Shown one piece after another: positions 7,967 to 16,811 of a stretch of 64,000 bases of DNA (the first letter of the stretch is position 1; the number at the start of each line of letters is the position of its first letter). The translations under genes and the position numbers were made by a program. This DNA comes from Treponema parvum (GTDB lineage: Bacteria > Spirochaetota > Spirochaetia > Treponematales > Treponemataceae), in the NCBI RefSeq assembly GCF_017893965.1, contig NZ_CP054142.1, forward strand, positions 248,001 to 312,000, written 5' to 3'. The notes under the pieces were generated by a model that saw nothing but the letters and a program-made list of their open reading frames with translations, was not told the DNA's origin and did no database searches.

Positions 7967-8068
7967 ACCGCTCGGCAGCGCATAATAATTAATCTGTGCC
8001 GTAGATCTTTTTCCGTTCACAACGACTTTCCGCAAAATGGCGTTTATTCTTTTGATAACCGCGGAGGC

Positions 8069-8099
8069 TTGACTTACACCGAACTTCAACTTGTATAAT
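8069..8099 (+). promoter_or_regulatory. Candidate sigma-70-type promoter
   Basis: TTGACT (8069-8074) and TGTATAAT (-10 TATAAT at 8094-8099) are separated by 19 bases, slightly long but with a TG extension. It would serve the small genes from 8220 onward. Confidence 0.5.
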
Positions 8100-8219
8100 A
8101 AAAACGTAAAATGTGTTCTGCTCCGTTTTGTTCAGCGGCGTGGCTTAAGAAAAGCGGAGTAGCGGTAAAGTGATAAAAAAACATCGCTCTGAGAATATAT
8201 TTACGGGGTATAATAACGA

Positions 8220-8390
8220 ATGCTAAACAAAGCAGATAAAAAAACACTCACAGAATTAAGAAGGATAACGAAGGACAAAAAAGCTTGGGAAACGACAATC
8301 GATGATGTCGCAGCTAAACTCGACGACCGGTATTCAGCGTATATAAAAGCAAAAGTCTTGTGGCTTCTCGGTGAAATGGGCTTGCGCTGA
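8220..8390 (+). CDS. Small hypothetical protein, 56 residues
   Basis: This short frame runs from ATG at 8220 to TGA at 8390 and encodes a helical, lysine-rich peptide (starts MLNKADKKTLTELRR, ends WLLGEMGLR). It could be the truncated N-terminus of a longer helical-repeat protein, because it ends abruptly and the following frame overlaps it. I see no clear Shine-Dalgarno. I do not recognise a family. Confidence 0.35.
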   Translation: MLNKADKKTLTELRRITKDKKAWETTIDDVAAKLDDRYSAYIKAKVLWLLGEMGLR

Positions 8391-8556
8391 AAAATACGGA
8401 GTTCGCCTTTCGCCGTCTTTAATGCAGATACTGGATATAAAAGTCGGGAACAAATTGTTGGCAATCCGAAGCAGCGATATTGCCTTTACCTTAGGCGCCA
8501 AGGGCTCCTTGATACAAAAAGCGCATGAATACACGGGAGAAATCGAAGTTTTTTAA
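8371..8556 (+). CDS. Small AbrB/SpoVT-like protein or fragment
   Basis: A 61-residue frame beginning with GTG overlaps the end of the preceding small frame. The segment VRLSPSLMQILDIKVGNKLL, followed by AIRSSDIAFTLGAKG, resembles the second half of AbrB-type DNA-binding domains, in which a hydrophobic 'L.I..GDKL..I' strand pair is typical. No N-terminal half is present, so it may be a remnant. The match is from pattern memory only. Confidence 0.3.
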   Translation: MKWACAEKYGVRLSPSLMQILDIKVGNKLLAIRSSDIAFTLGAKGSLIQKAHEYTGEIEVF

Positions 8557-8578
8557 CAGGAAGGCGCTCGTTCATAGA

Positions 8579-9238
8579 ATGTTTGAAGATATTTTTCTGC
8601 ATAAAAAAGTAATTCTCGAAAAGCTTGCGGCATACGGTTTTAAAAAAGAAAACTCTGCATACAAGTACAGGGTCGATATTCTGAACGGAGAATTTCAGCT
8701 GGAAGTTGCTGTCGGTGAAGGAGCCGTTCCCGATACGAGGCTGACCGAATATGTCACAGAAGAGGAATATGTGCTCTATAAAATGGATATCGCCGGTACG
8801 TTTGTGGGTGAAGTCAGAGCGGCCGTTGCATATGTCCTTCAAAATATTGCCGACAAATGCTATGAAACGGCGATTTTTAAAGCTGAGCAGACTGTCAAAC
8901 TCATTGACTATGTCCGCAAAAAATACGGTGATGATCCGGAATATTTATGGGAAAAATTCCCTGCCAATGCGGTATGGAGACGAAAAGATAATCAAAAATG
9001 GTATGGAGCCCTGTTGACAGTATCTAAACGCAAACTTGGTATTGAGTCCGATGAAACGGCCGAGATCATCGATCTTAGAAGCGAACCGGCGGCATTGGAA
9101 AAACTGATTGATGGCGAACGCTATTTTCCCGGCTGGCACATGAATAAAAAGCATTGGTATACCGTCGTTTTGAACGGTTCCGTTCCTATGGAAGAAATTT
9201 GTCATAGAATAGATAAAAGCTATTTACTGGCAAAGTGA
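8579..9238 (+). CDS. MmcQ/YjbR family DNA-binding-like protein
   Basis: The C-terminal 110 residues carry the MmcQ/YjbR (DUF419) pattern: KYGDDPEYLWEKFPANAVWR, the WYGALLTV strand, and GWHMNKKHWYTVVLNGSVP. The N-terminal 100 residues are an extra domain, so the protein (219 residues from the ATG at 8579) is nearly twice the family minimum. GGAAGG at about 8559-8564 is a distant but usable Shine-Dalgarno. A frame start at 8525 would overlap the preceding gene and is less likely. YjbR has a CyaY-like fold; its biochemical role is unclear. Confidence 0.75.
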   Translation: MFEDIFLHKKVILEKLAAYGFKKENSAYKYRVDILNGEFQLEVAVGEGAVPDTRLTEYVTEEEYVLYKMDIAGTFVGEVRAAVAYVLQNIADKCYETAIFKAEQTVKLIDYVRKKYGDDPEYLWEKFPANAVWRRKDNQKWYGALLTVSKRKLGIESDETAEIIDLRSEPAALEKLIDGERYFPGWHMNKKHWYTVVLNGSVPMEEICHRIDKSYLLAK

Positions 9239-9324
9239 ATAAAATTCGAGCGGCCGAAATAGTTTTTATCGCTTTTGTTGCGGCGGCAACAGCATTTGTT
9301 GTTAGCTTATGCTAACTTTTAGCA

Positions 9325-10383
9325 ATGCCGATACTTCCGAACTATAAAACAGACGAACATATTCCTCGCCGCGAATCTCCCGTTTTATTCGGTCTTTTTT
9401 TGTTCGCTTTGCCGATCATCGCAATGATCGTAAGCTTATCTATCGGAAGATATTCCGTTCCGGCGAGCGACACGGTTCGAGCCGTAGTTCAACTTCTTGT
9501 CAATAAAAGCGTAGCGCTGGCAAAGGATGATGTCGAAGCGCAAATCATTATCGGCATCAGGCTTCCCCGCATTCTCTTGGGGCTTTTGTGCGGCTGTGCG
9601 CTGGCAACGGCCGGAGCAGGACTGCAGGCGCTATTGTCGAATCCGCTGGTTTCCCCCGACACTCTGGGGATAGCTTCGGGAGCGAGCTTCGGCGCGGCGC
9701 TGGCCCTGCTTTTGGATCAGCGATTGCTCATAGTGCAGTTGAGCGCAATGACGTTCGGTCTTCTGGCTTTGTATCTTACGTATCAAGCGGGAAAAATGAA
9801 GAGGCATCAATCCATGGTTATGCTGGTGCTGGCCGGCGTCATGGTGTCCGCGCTGTTTCAGGCGATGGTTTCTTTGATTAAGTATACGGCGGACTCGGAA
9901 GAAAAACTGCCTACGATTACCTATTGGCTATTGGGCAGTCTGAATAACGCAACATGGAAGGGCTTGGCCGTAGGCGCTCCGATTATTTTTGCGGGAACGC
10001 TGATTTTAATTCTTGCGCGCTGGAAGTGCAATGTGCTGACCTTATCCGAAGACGAAGCTAAATCCATGGGCGTCAATCTGCGCAAAATACGGCTGCTGAT
10101 TATCATCGCATCGGCGGCGATAATCGCATCCAGCGTTTCCATGTGCGGGCAGATCGGTTGGGTAGGCTTGGTGGTGCCGCACATATGCCGCATGCTGTTC
10201 GGAAGCGACAATCAGAGAGTTATTCCCGCAAGCGCCAGTATCGGCGCGGTATTTATGCTGCTGCTGGATACTTTTGCCCGGAGCGCAACTCAGTCCGAAA
10301 TACCTCTTTCCGTTCTTACGGCCATAGTGGGCGCGCCTTTTTTTATCATCCTGCTCAAGCGGACAGGAGGCGGCTGGAATTGA
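9325..10383 (+). CDS. FecCD-type ABC transporter permease
   Basis: This 352-residue permease has about ten hydrophobic helices and the FecCD/BtuC hallmarks: RLPRILLGLLCGCALATAGA, then LLSNPLVSPDTLGIASGA, and in the second half WVGLVVPHICRMLFG. It belongs to importers of ferric siderophores, haem or cobalamin. The downstream ATPase start overlaps its stop codon. No good Shine-Dalgarno is visible before the ATG. Confidence 0.92.
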   Translation: MPILPNYKTDEHIPRRESPVLFGLFLFALPIIAMIVSLSIGRYSVPASDTVRAVVQLLVNKSVALAKDDVEAQIIIGIRLPRILLGLLCGCALATAGAGLQALLSNPLVSPDTLGIASGASFGAALALLLDQRLLIVQLSAMTFGLLALYLTYQAGKMKRHQSMVMLVLAGVMVSALFQAMVSLIKYTADSEEKLPTITYWLLGSLNNATWKGLAVGAPIIFAGTLILILARWKCNVLTLSEDEAKSMGVNLRKIRLLIIIASAAIIASSVSMCGQIGWVGLVVPHICRMLFGSDNQRVIPASASIGAVFMLLLDTFARSATQSEIPLSVLTAIVGAPFFIILLKRTGGGWN

Positions 10384-11168
10384 AATTTGAAGTCCGCAGC
10401 GGAACCTTTTCGTTTAAAGGCGCAGCTCCGATTTTACAAAACATAAACTTTTCTATAAAAGGCCGCTGCGTGCTGTCAATCCTCGGCCCCAACGGAGTCG
10501 GGAAAACGACCCTGCTGCGCTGTATGATGGGCATGCTCCCGTGGCAGTCAGGCGGTAGTTACGTCGACGGCCAAAATATTGCGGAGATTTCCGAGAAGGA
10601 GCTTTGGCGGCAGATTGCATACGTTCCGCAAGCAAAATACATGCCTTTTGCCTTTACCGTAGAAGAAATGATTTTATTGGGACGCAGCGTTCACACGGGA
10701 TTATTCGGCACGCCCGGAGAAAAAGACCGGCAGTTTTGTGAAGAAGCGATGGCCGCCGTGGGAATTACGCATTTGAGAACCAAACACTGCAACCGTTTAA
10801 GCGGCGGAGAACTGCAGATGGTGCTTATTGCCCGTGCGCTGTGCAGCCGGCCTAAGATGCTGGTGTTGGACGAACCCGAATCGAATCTGGATTTTAGGAA
10901 CCAGCTTATTATTTTGGAAACCGTCCGCCGCTTGTCAAAAGAGGACGGATTATGCTGTGTCTTTAACACCCATTATCCCGCGCACGCCCTGCGGATATCC
11001 GACCTGTCGCTGGTTCTGTCACGCGACGGCGAAAGCTTATTCGGCCCATCGGATGAAGTCATCACTTCAAAGACGATGGAGGACATTTTTAGGGTTCACG
11101 TGGATATTTTACAGGCTTCCTATTTGGGAGTGAATTATCATGCGGTAACGGCAGTCTCTTTATTGTGA
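10380..11168 (+). CDS. FecE-type ABC transporter ATP-binding protein
   Basis: This 262-residue ATPase partners the FecCD permease. Motifs in order are Walker A GPNGVGKTT, the Q-loop in YVPQAKYMPF, the signature LSGGELQ, Walker B MLVLDEPESNLD and the H-loop NTHYP. I place the start at TTG 10380, overlapping the permease TGA (10381-10383), because AGGAGG at about 10365-10371 lies at ideal distance. That arrangement implies translational coupling. Confidence 0.88.
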   Translation: MKFEVRSGTFSFKGAAPILQNINFSIKGRCVLSILGPNGVGKTTLLRCMMGMLPWQSGGSYVDGQNIAEISEKELWRQIAYVPQAKYMPFAFTVEEMILLGRSVHTGLFGTPGEKDRQFCEEAMAAVGITHLRTKHCNRLSGGELQMVLIARALCSRPKMLVLDEPESNLDFRNQLIILETVRRLSKEDGLCCVFNTHYPAHALRISDLSLVLSRDGESLFGPSDEVITSKTMEDIFRVHVDILQASYLGVNYHAVTAVSLL

Positions 11169-11199
11169 CTGAAATATATTACAGCAAGGAGTGTGGAAT

Positions 11200-12336
11200 A
11201 TGAAAAAAATATTTGCAGCTATATTATTTTTTTCTGTGGTATTGGGCGGAATGTACGCATCCGGCCAAAAAGATGAATCGGCTAAAGCGGCCGAGAATAA
11301 GGTGAGTGTCGAAACAGGCACTCACACGGTTGTAGATTTTAAAGGAAATTCGGTTGAAGTTCCCAATAAAATTGAGCGAATAGTCGTTTTAGGGCCATTG
11401 CCCGCGCCGACCGTTTTGACGGTTTTTCAGCAAGGCAAGACGAGCAACATAGTCGGAGTTTCTCCGGATTCCGTCAACGGGGCCAAGCACAGCATATTTT
11501 CAAAGTATGCGCCGAATTTTCAGAATATTTCGTATTCGTTTTATAACGGCGGAAAAGTGAATTTGGAAGAGCTGGTAAAGCTTAAACCCGATGTCGTCTT
11601 TTATATGGATGTGGCGGTTGCCGATCCGCTTCGCCAAGCGGGCATTGCGGCGGTAGCTTTAGTACACCCCGCAACCGGAGGAGATGCAAGTCCGCTTTTA
11701 ACTTTAAAGTCGTGGATGGATACGATGTCTCAAGTGTTTCAAACAAAAAGCCCCGCAGAGGAAATTATCGCCTACGGTGAAAACGTAGAAAAAGAAATTA
11801 AGGCTCGCATCGCCACAAATCCTCTTTCCGAACAAAAGAAAATATTGTTCATAAGCAACTATACCGACAGCGTGTTGGCGGCTATGGGTAAAAAATCGTT
11901 CGGTCAGTATTGGGCAACATTGGTAGGCGGAATAAATTTGGGCGGCACTGCGGCTAAAGGCGCGCTGAATATGGAACAGGTATACAGCTGGCAGCCCGAT
12001 CAGATTTTTATCCTAACCTTTTCCGATAAAACGCCCGACGATCTTTACAACAACACGGCCGCGCCCGGACATGACTGGAGCGGAATAAACGCCGTAAAAA
12101 ACCGGCAGGTATTTAAATTCCCGTTTGGCATGCACCGCTGGTGTCCGCCAACTACGGATACGCCGCTTGCGATGTGGTGGGTTGCAAAAAACGCCCGCCC
12201 CGATCTTTTCGGCGACATAGACATGAATCAAAAAATCAAAGATTATTATAAACGGTTTTACGGAATGAATCTTTCCGACGAAGACGTGGACTGGATTTTG
12301 CATCCCCGCGCGGCGTCAAAGAGACAGTATTTTTAA
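11200..12336 (+). CDS. FecB/BtuF-type periplasmic binding protein
   Basis: This substrate receptor of the siderophore/cobalamin class is 378 residues long from ATG 11200, which follows CAAGGAG at 11184-11190. The N-terminus is a hydrophobic signal (KKIFAAILFFSVVLGGMYAS), with no lipobox cysteine, then a DFKGNSVEVPNKIERIVV strand typical of the family. NLEELVKLKPDVVF and the late FGMHRWCPPTTDTPLAMWW segment are also family-like. It completes a three-gene operon and is followed by a clear terminator. The ligand cannot be inferred from the sequence. Confidence 0.9.
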   Translation: MKKIFAAILFFSVVLGGMYASGQKDESAKAAENKVSVETGTHTVVDFKGNSVEVPNKIERIVVLGPLPAPTVLTVFQQGKTSNIVGVSPDSVNGAKHSIFSKYAPNFQNISYSFYNGGKVNLEELVKLKPDVVFYMDVAVADPLRQAGIAAVALVHPATGGDASPLLTLKSWMDTMSQVFQTKSPAEEIIAYGENVEKEIKARIATNPLSEQKKILFISNYTDSVLAAMGKKSFGQYWATLVGGINLGGTAAKGALNMEQVYSWQPDQIFILTFSDKTPDDLYNNTAAPGHDWSGINAVKNRQVFKFPFGMHRWCPPTTDTPLAMWWVAKNARPDLFGDIDMNQKIKDYYKRFYGMNLSDEDVDWILHPRAASKRQYF

Positions 12337-12387
12337 TTACAAGGACGTCCGGAAATTGGAATTCTTGAACGGTTTGCTTTTTGTGTG

Positions 12388-12418
12388 CCGGAGGTTGAAA
12401 TACCTCCGGTTTATTTTA
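12388..12418 (+). terminator. Rho-independent terminator
   Basis: CCGGAGGT (12388-12395) pairs with ACCTCCGG (12402-12409) and is followed by TTTATTTT. It ends the FecCD-type operon. Confidence 0.85.
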
Positions 12419-12806
12419 AGTACGATGGATTTCCGGTACCTAAATTGAAGTTATGGTATGACTACGATTGTGACGCTAAACTAAGCGACGCTATCCTTAT
12501 CTTGTTGTTCTGCGGGATGATGTAATAAAAGGTTTTGCGTATTCTGGAGAGTTTGTTGGGAGAGCGGCTTATGGTTGGTCTGTGAAATAGCGATTTATCT
12601 TGACTACAATGTACAAAAACAGGCAGGGGCATTTTTTGCAAGGTCCAATTCAGAAAAATCATCCAGAACAGTATATTTATATTCAGATTAGCAGTTTTTC
12701 TTTGGGCAAGTAGTTGTTAGAACAGAATAGTATATTGCGATAAGAATTTTCACAAAAATAATGACAAAAAGATTTTATAAGATCCGTTTGAGCGAGTCTG
12801 TTTTTC
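12419..12806. other. Gene-poor stretch with possible coding debris
   Basis: No intact gene could be supported here. In the plus strand short stretches look once-coding (for instance DGFPVPKLKLWYDYDCD near 12425-12475, and in another frame IKGFAYSGEFVGRAAYG near 12525-12575) but they are broken by stops and frame changes. I could not name a family. Confidence 0.4.
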
Positions 12807-12836
12807 TTGACAAATATTGTATATACATAACATAAT
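12807..12836 (+). promoter_or_regulatory. Promoter of the BrnTA module
   Basis: TTGACA (12807-12812) and CATAAT (12831-12836) are spaced by 18 bases. The flanking TATACATAACATAATGTA stretch has partial dyad symmetry, as expected for a BrnA-repressed promoter. Confidence 0.6.
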
Positions 12837-12853
12837 GTACACAGGATGTATAA

Positions 12854-13135
12854 ATGATATTTGAGTGGGATGAAAGTCGCATAAATAAAGAAATTCATGA
12901 CGGTATTTCTTTTGAATATGCGGCGAGAGTTTTTTTAGATTCTAAAAGAATTGAAATTATTGATAAAAATCATTCTGATGAGACTGAGGAAAGATTCAAT
13001 GTTATTGGTTGTGTGGAACGGATATTGTTCGTAGTTTATACAGAACGCAACGACAATAAGATTCGGATTATTTCTGCACGAAGGGCAACACCAAAAGAGG
13101 AGAAATTGTATTATGAAAACTATGACATTAGATGA
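12854..13135 (+). CDS. brnT: BrnT-family ribonuclease toxin
   Basis: This 93-residue toxin of the RelE fold belongs to the BrnT family: FEWDESRINKEIHDGISFE at the start, AARVFLD, and a C-terminal RIISARRATPKEEKLYY that carries the expected catalytic arginines. BrnT cleaves RNA and is held by BrnA. The next gene starts within its 3' end, 23 bases before the stop, which is normal for brnTA. Confidence 0.92.
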   Translation: MIFEWDESRINKEIHDGISFEYAARVFLDSKRIEIIDKNHSDETEERFNVIGCVERILFVVYTERNDNKIRIISARRATPKEEKLYYENYDIR

Positions 13136-13415
13136 TTTAATTAAAAATCCACTTACCGAAGAAGATAAGAAAATTATAAATTCCGCTAAACCAGTAGTTA
13201 CTGAGGAATGTCCAGAGGTAACTGATGTGCAAATGAAAAAATACAAGCCTTGGTATGAAGTTCATCCAAACGGGAACGATATTTATAAAGTTTCCGTAAA
13301 GAAAACCGCCGTTAGTTTACGAATTGATACAGATGTTTTGATGGCTTTAAAAGAAATGGGAACAGGGTATCAGACAAGAATCAATGATATTCTAAGGAAA
13401 GCTGTTTTTGGATAA
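13113..13415 (+). CDS. brnA: BrnA-family antitoxin
   Basis: This 100-residue antitoxin has a C-terminal ribbon-helix-helix domain (KTAVSLRIDTDVLMALKEMG, then GYQTRINDILRKAV) typical of BrnA. AGAGGAGAAATTG upstream, inside brnT, is its Shine-Dalgarno. The complex is expected to repress the promoter at about 12810. Confidence 0.9.
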   Translation: MKTMTLDDLIKNPLTEEDKKIINSAKPVVTEECPEVTDVQMKKYKPWYEVHPNGNDIYKVSVKKTAVSLRIDTDVLMALKEMGTGYQTRINDILRKAVFG

Positions 13416-13543
13416 GAAATAAAATCGTCCGTGATTTTATTTGACACACAGTTTTACAAAAATTGTCTACATTTTATTGATACAAAAGATAAAATTATGA
13501 TGGCGAAGTAAGAGCTTTCAATGATATAAAAATGGAGAAGTAT

Positions 13544-14797
13544 ATGGCCATTGGCTACGCCTGTTTGACTGTCGGCGTGGAAGGTGTAAATTATAAAACC
13601 TGCCGCAAAGAAAATGCCGATGAAAAAACGCTGAAAGAGATTATCAGTGTAAATCTGACCTCTTTAGACAGAATGCTCGATTATAACATTGAAAACGGCA
13701 TCAAGATGATGAGAATCACGTCGGACATCATTCCGTTCGGCTCTCATCCAGTTAATCAGGTAAAATGGTGGGAGATATATGAAAACGAGCTTTTTCTTCT
13801 GGGAAAAAAGGCTAAGGATAACGGAATCCGGCTTTCTATGCATCCGGGGCAGTACACGGTGCTTAATTCCCCCGGCGAAGAAGTTGTAAAAAAAGCGGCG
13901 GAAGACCTTTTGTATCATGCAAGATTTTTAGACAGCCTCGGCCTTGATCAGAGCGGCAAAATGATTCTTCATATAGGAGGAGCATACGGCAACAAGAAAG
14001 AAGCGCTCAACCGCTTTGCAGAAAACTATAAAAAATTGGATGAGCGAATCAAAAACAGACTGGTCATAGAAAATGACGACAAAATATTCAATATAGAAGA
14101 GGTCTTGGATTTAGGGCTTGCTTTGAAGATTCCTGTCATTTACGACAATTTACATAACGCGACGAATCCAAGCGGCGAAGAGACCGATAAATACTGGATT
14201 GAAAAAGTGAGCAAAACTTGGACCGCAAAAGACGGCAGGCAAAAAATTCATTATTCCGAGCAGGCCGAGGATAAAAAGCCGGGTTCACATTCTCAAACTA
14301 TCAATGCAAAAATATTTACCGACTTTTACAAAGAAGTCGGCGGCGATAAAATAGACATCATGCTTGAAGTCAAAGACAAAAATCTTTCGGCGGTAAAGGC
14401 TATAAATGCCGTGCAAAAGTCTAACATCGTGGAACTTGAAAAAGAGTGGGCTCGATATAAATATCTTGTACTGGAGCATTCTCCTTTAATTTATAACGAA
14501 ATAAGAGAATTGTTAAAGGATAAAAATACTTATCCGGTTTTGGAATTTTATGATTTAATTGATAAGGCGCTTTCGCATCAAGCCTCTTCCGGTCAGATTG
14601 TAAACGCCGCGGAGCACATCTGGGGTTATTTTAATAAAATTTCGGATAAAAAGACCTGCGATAAGGTTACAAGGCAAATCGATAAAGTTGCCGGGGGAAG
14701 CAAATGCAGGCAGCTCAAAAAAACGCTGTGGTCGCTGGCTAACGAATACAATCAAAAGTATCTGCTGGAAAGTTTGTATTTTAAGGATATATTCTAA
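13544..14797 (+). CDS. uvsE: UV DNA damage endonuclease (UvsE/UVDE) with C-terminal extension
   Basis: This enzyme nicks DNA 5' to UV photoproducts and abasic sites in alternative excision repair. The TIM-barrel metal-site motifs are visible: RLSMHPGQY, MILHIGGAYG, LVIENDD, VIYDNLHN, and the EVKDKN strand. I prefer the ATG at 13544 (MAIGYACLTVGV) because GGAG at 13534-13537 is correctly spaced; an ATG at 13532 lies inside that site. The protein has 417 residues, about 115 beyond the usual catalytic core. The extension, from VELEKEWARYKYLVLEHS onward, may be a DUF1722-like helical domain, judged by memory only. Confidence 0.92.
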   Translation: MAIGYACLTVGVEGVNYKTCRKENADEKTLKEIISVNLTSLDRMLDYNIENGIKMMRITSDIIPFGSHPVNQVKWWEIYENELFLLGKKAKDNGIRLSMHPGQYTVLNSPGEEVVKKAAEDLLYHARFLDSLGLDQSGKMILHIGGAYGNKKEALNRFAENYKKLDERIKNRLVIENDDKIFNIEEVLDLGLALKIPVIYDNLHNATNPSGEETDKYWIEKVSKTWTAKDGRQKIHYSEQAEDKKPGSHSQTINAKIFTDFYKEVGGDKIDIMLEVKDKNLSAVKAINAVQKSNIVELEKEWARYKYLVLEHSPLIYNEIRELLKDKNTYPVLEFYDLIDKALSHQASSGQIVNAAEHIWGYFNKISDKKTCDKVTRQIDKVAGGSKCRQLKKTLWSLANEYNQKYLLESLYFKDIF

Positions 14798-14821
14798 TAA
14801 AAAATAAAATCGGAGGTAAAT

Positions 14822-14980
14822 ATGAAAAATATTTTAATTGTAACAGGGCATACTCACGCAAAATATTCAATCGGAATGTTCAATACAGGCAACAGCACCC
14901 CGGAAGAAAAACTTTCAATGGAAAACCTTGCAAAAAAACATTGTGAAGATCTTGTAAACCTTATAGATTCTGTTTTATGA
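14822..14980 (+). pseudogene. Remnant of a flavodoxin-fold NAD(P)H reductase
   Basis: A 52-residue frame follows a good Shine-Dalgarno (CGGAGG). It starts MKNILIVTGHTHAKYS like quinone/NAD(P)H reductases of the YwrO type, then jumps to a C-terminal-like segment (LSMENLAKKHCEDLVNLIDS). The middle 100 or more residues of such a protein are absent, so this is probably an internal deletion. The 268 bases between it and the next gene hold only short unassignable fragments, including MMGTYKPLTLAEKALAAIN near 15141-15200. Confidence 0.4.
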
Positions 14981-15248
14981 GAATTAACAAGCTGGCTTAA
15001 TAAGGAGGTATCGTTTTAGTGGGTCTGTCGCTTTTGCCTCCGACCAAATGCAGCGGCAAATCGATTGTTGTAGCTGCGAGGAAGATGGCATAAATCGTGT
15101 GGGCGTTGCTCACAGAAAGACAGGACTTTGATTCAAAAAGATGATGGGCACATATAAGCCTCTGACTCTTGCTGAAAAAGCCCTTGCGGCCATAAATTAA
15201 ACAGATTAGAAAATCACCTTGTTTGTTGACTTTTTATGGGAGGAAATT

Positions 15249-16811
15249 ATGCATAAACTTATTGTAAAGAAAGATAATGTATCATTACGTCCATTTTTAT
15301 ATTTGCAAGATAAACGTAATAAATCCCAAGAATTCAGTAATACAACTGTATGTAATTACTTTTGGAATAATTATAGAGATATTTTCCATACTGATTATAA
15401 AGATAGAAAATCGTTTCAATCAGGGTATGCAGGCAATTTTTCATTAATTTTTGATTCCAGCGAAAGTCAGGAAGGTAAGACTAATAAGTTTACTAAAGAA
15501 ATTCCTCCAGAACTCAAGAAAATAATTCCTAAGCTTTATAATTTACAAATTGATATACGAGATGATTATTGTTACATCGGAAACATCCCAGATGGAAATA
15601 CTTTTAGGATACTTTCGGTGTTTTTTTGTCTGAAGCGAATAAATGCAAAAATAAATGATATTGTAGATATTAGAGAAAAGAAACCTGATAATTCCTGGAA
15701 AGCGCTTTTAGCAAAAAAACTAAATTGTAAAACAGCAGATTTTCCAGCTAATAGACTTCAACAAACTGGGCGTGGTGATATTGGAAGAAAGTCTACTTTA
15801 AATAGATATACAATCTATAACATGGGTAATAATTGGTTTGATGTTATTAAACCTAATTATTACAATTTTAAGAATTTACGATATAAGATCCTTCTTCATA
15901 ATTTAATGATTGAACAATCAAATGTTTATTTTTGTATAATCAAAAGTAAATTCTATAATTTTGATTATAATGATGTATTTAAAGATGGAATTGATTTTGA
16001 TGGAAATGGCGAACCTCAGTTAGTATTTGAATGGATTAATCAACAAATAATCTTAGATGATGTTATTCTTGTAAAAAAAGATGATTTACGGGACTTGATA
16101 TTAGAAAAACTAGAAGTGCCAACAAGCTACCAATATACATTTAACAAAATAGAGGATAATACTCTTTTTTTTGATGATGGAACACAACTTGATTTAAATT
16201 CCATAGTTATTACAAAACATCAAACGCTAATCGATTCTCAAAATTTCAACCCTAACATTACATTTAATAAAGAACTTGAAAATGAATTATGTGAAAAAGC
16301 CAAAGACAGAATGAAGAACGTAATAAATCAAGGTAAACATATTGTTAGTAGAATCAGTAAGGGTGAAGAAAGTAATACGATAAAAAAATTTCTTGATTTA
16401 AGTCATGATGGATTATTAAAAATCAAAGATTATCACCGGATAACAACGGATGATTCAATTGTAACGGGTAAAGAGAAAACATGTTTAATTATTTATAATG
16501 GAACAAAATATCCAGATTTAATATGTGTCTTTCTTGAAGACGCGGAAAGAATCGAAAAAAAAGGTAATAGAACAATTATCGAATATTCTAATTATATAGA
16601 AAAAAATGCATCTCGATTTAAGCATATTATGTTTGAAGTTGAAGCAGAATTTAATCTAACATCTTTTGGAGACCATGATACAACTAAAACTAAAGTTTTG
16701 TTGAGTAAATATGTTTTTTGTGAAAATGCCTCTTCTGGCTTTTATGAATCTCAATTTGGTATTAAAATTCCAGTTATTTCTATAAAGGATTTTAGCAATG
16801 AATCTAGCTAA
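15249..16811 (+). CDS. Probable type II restriction endonuclease partner of a D12-class methylase
   Basis: This 520-residue protein starts at ATG 15249 after GGGAGGAAATT. I do not recognise its fold. Candidate nuclease signatures such as LICVFLEDAERIEKK and HIMFEVEAEFNL near the C-terminus are only suggestive. The functional call rests on context: the stop overlaps the start of a DNA adenine methylase by 14 bases, and the two genes are much more AT-rich than their neighbours, as expected for an acquired restriction-modification unit. A role as a specificity or control protein cannot be excluded. Confidence 0.55.
   Translation: MHKLIVKKDNVSLRPFLYLQDKRNKSQEFSNTTVCNYFWNNYRDIFHTDYKDRKSFQSGYAGNFSLIFDSSESQEGKTNKFTKEIPPELKKIIPKLYNLQIDIRDDYCYIGNIPDGNTFRILSVFFCLKRINAKINDIVDIREKKPDNSWKALLAKKLNCKTADFPANRLQQTGRGDIGRKSTLNRYTIYNMGNNWFDVIKPNYYNFKNLRYKILLHNLMIEQSNVYFCIIKSKFYNFDYNDVFKDGIDFDGNGEPQLVFEWINQQIILDDVILVKKDDLRDLILEKLEVPTSYQYTFNKIEDNTLFFDDGTQLDLNSIVITKHQTLIDSQNFNPNITFNKELENELCEKAKDRMKNVINQGKHIVSRISKGEESNTIKKFLDLSHDGLLKIKDYHRITTDDSIVTGKEKTCLIIYNGTKYPDLICVFLEDAERIEKKGNRTIIEYSNYIEKNASRFKHIMFEVEAEFNLTSFGDHDTTKTKVLLSKYVFCENASSGFYESQFGIKIPVISIKDFSNESS

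Noticed and set aside
10143-10379. Upstream extension of the FecE-type ATPase frame
   Set aside because: It overlaps the permease coding region, and the ideal AGGAGG plus TTG at 10380 explain the true start.
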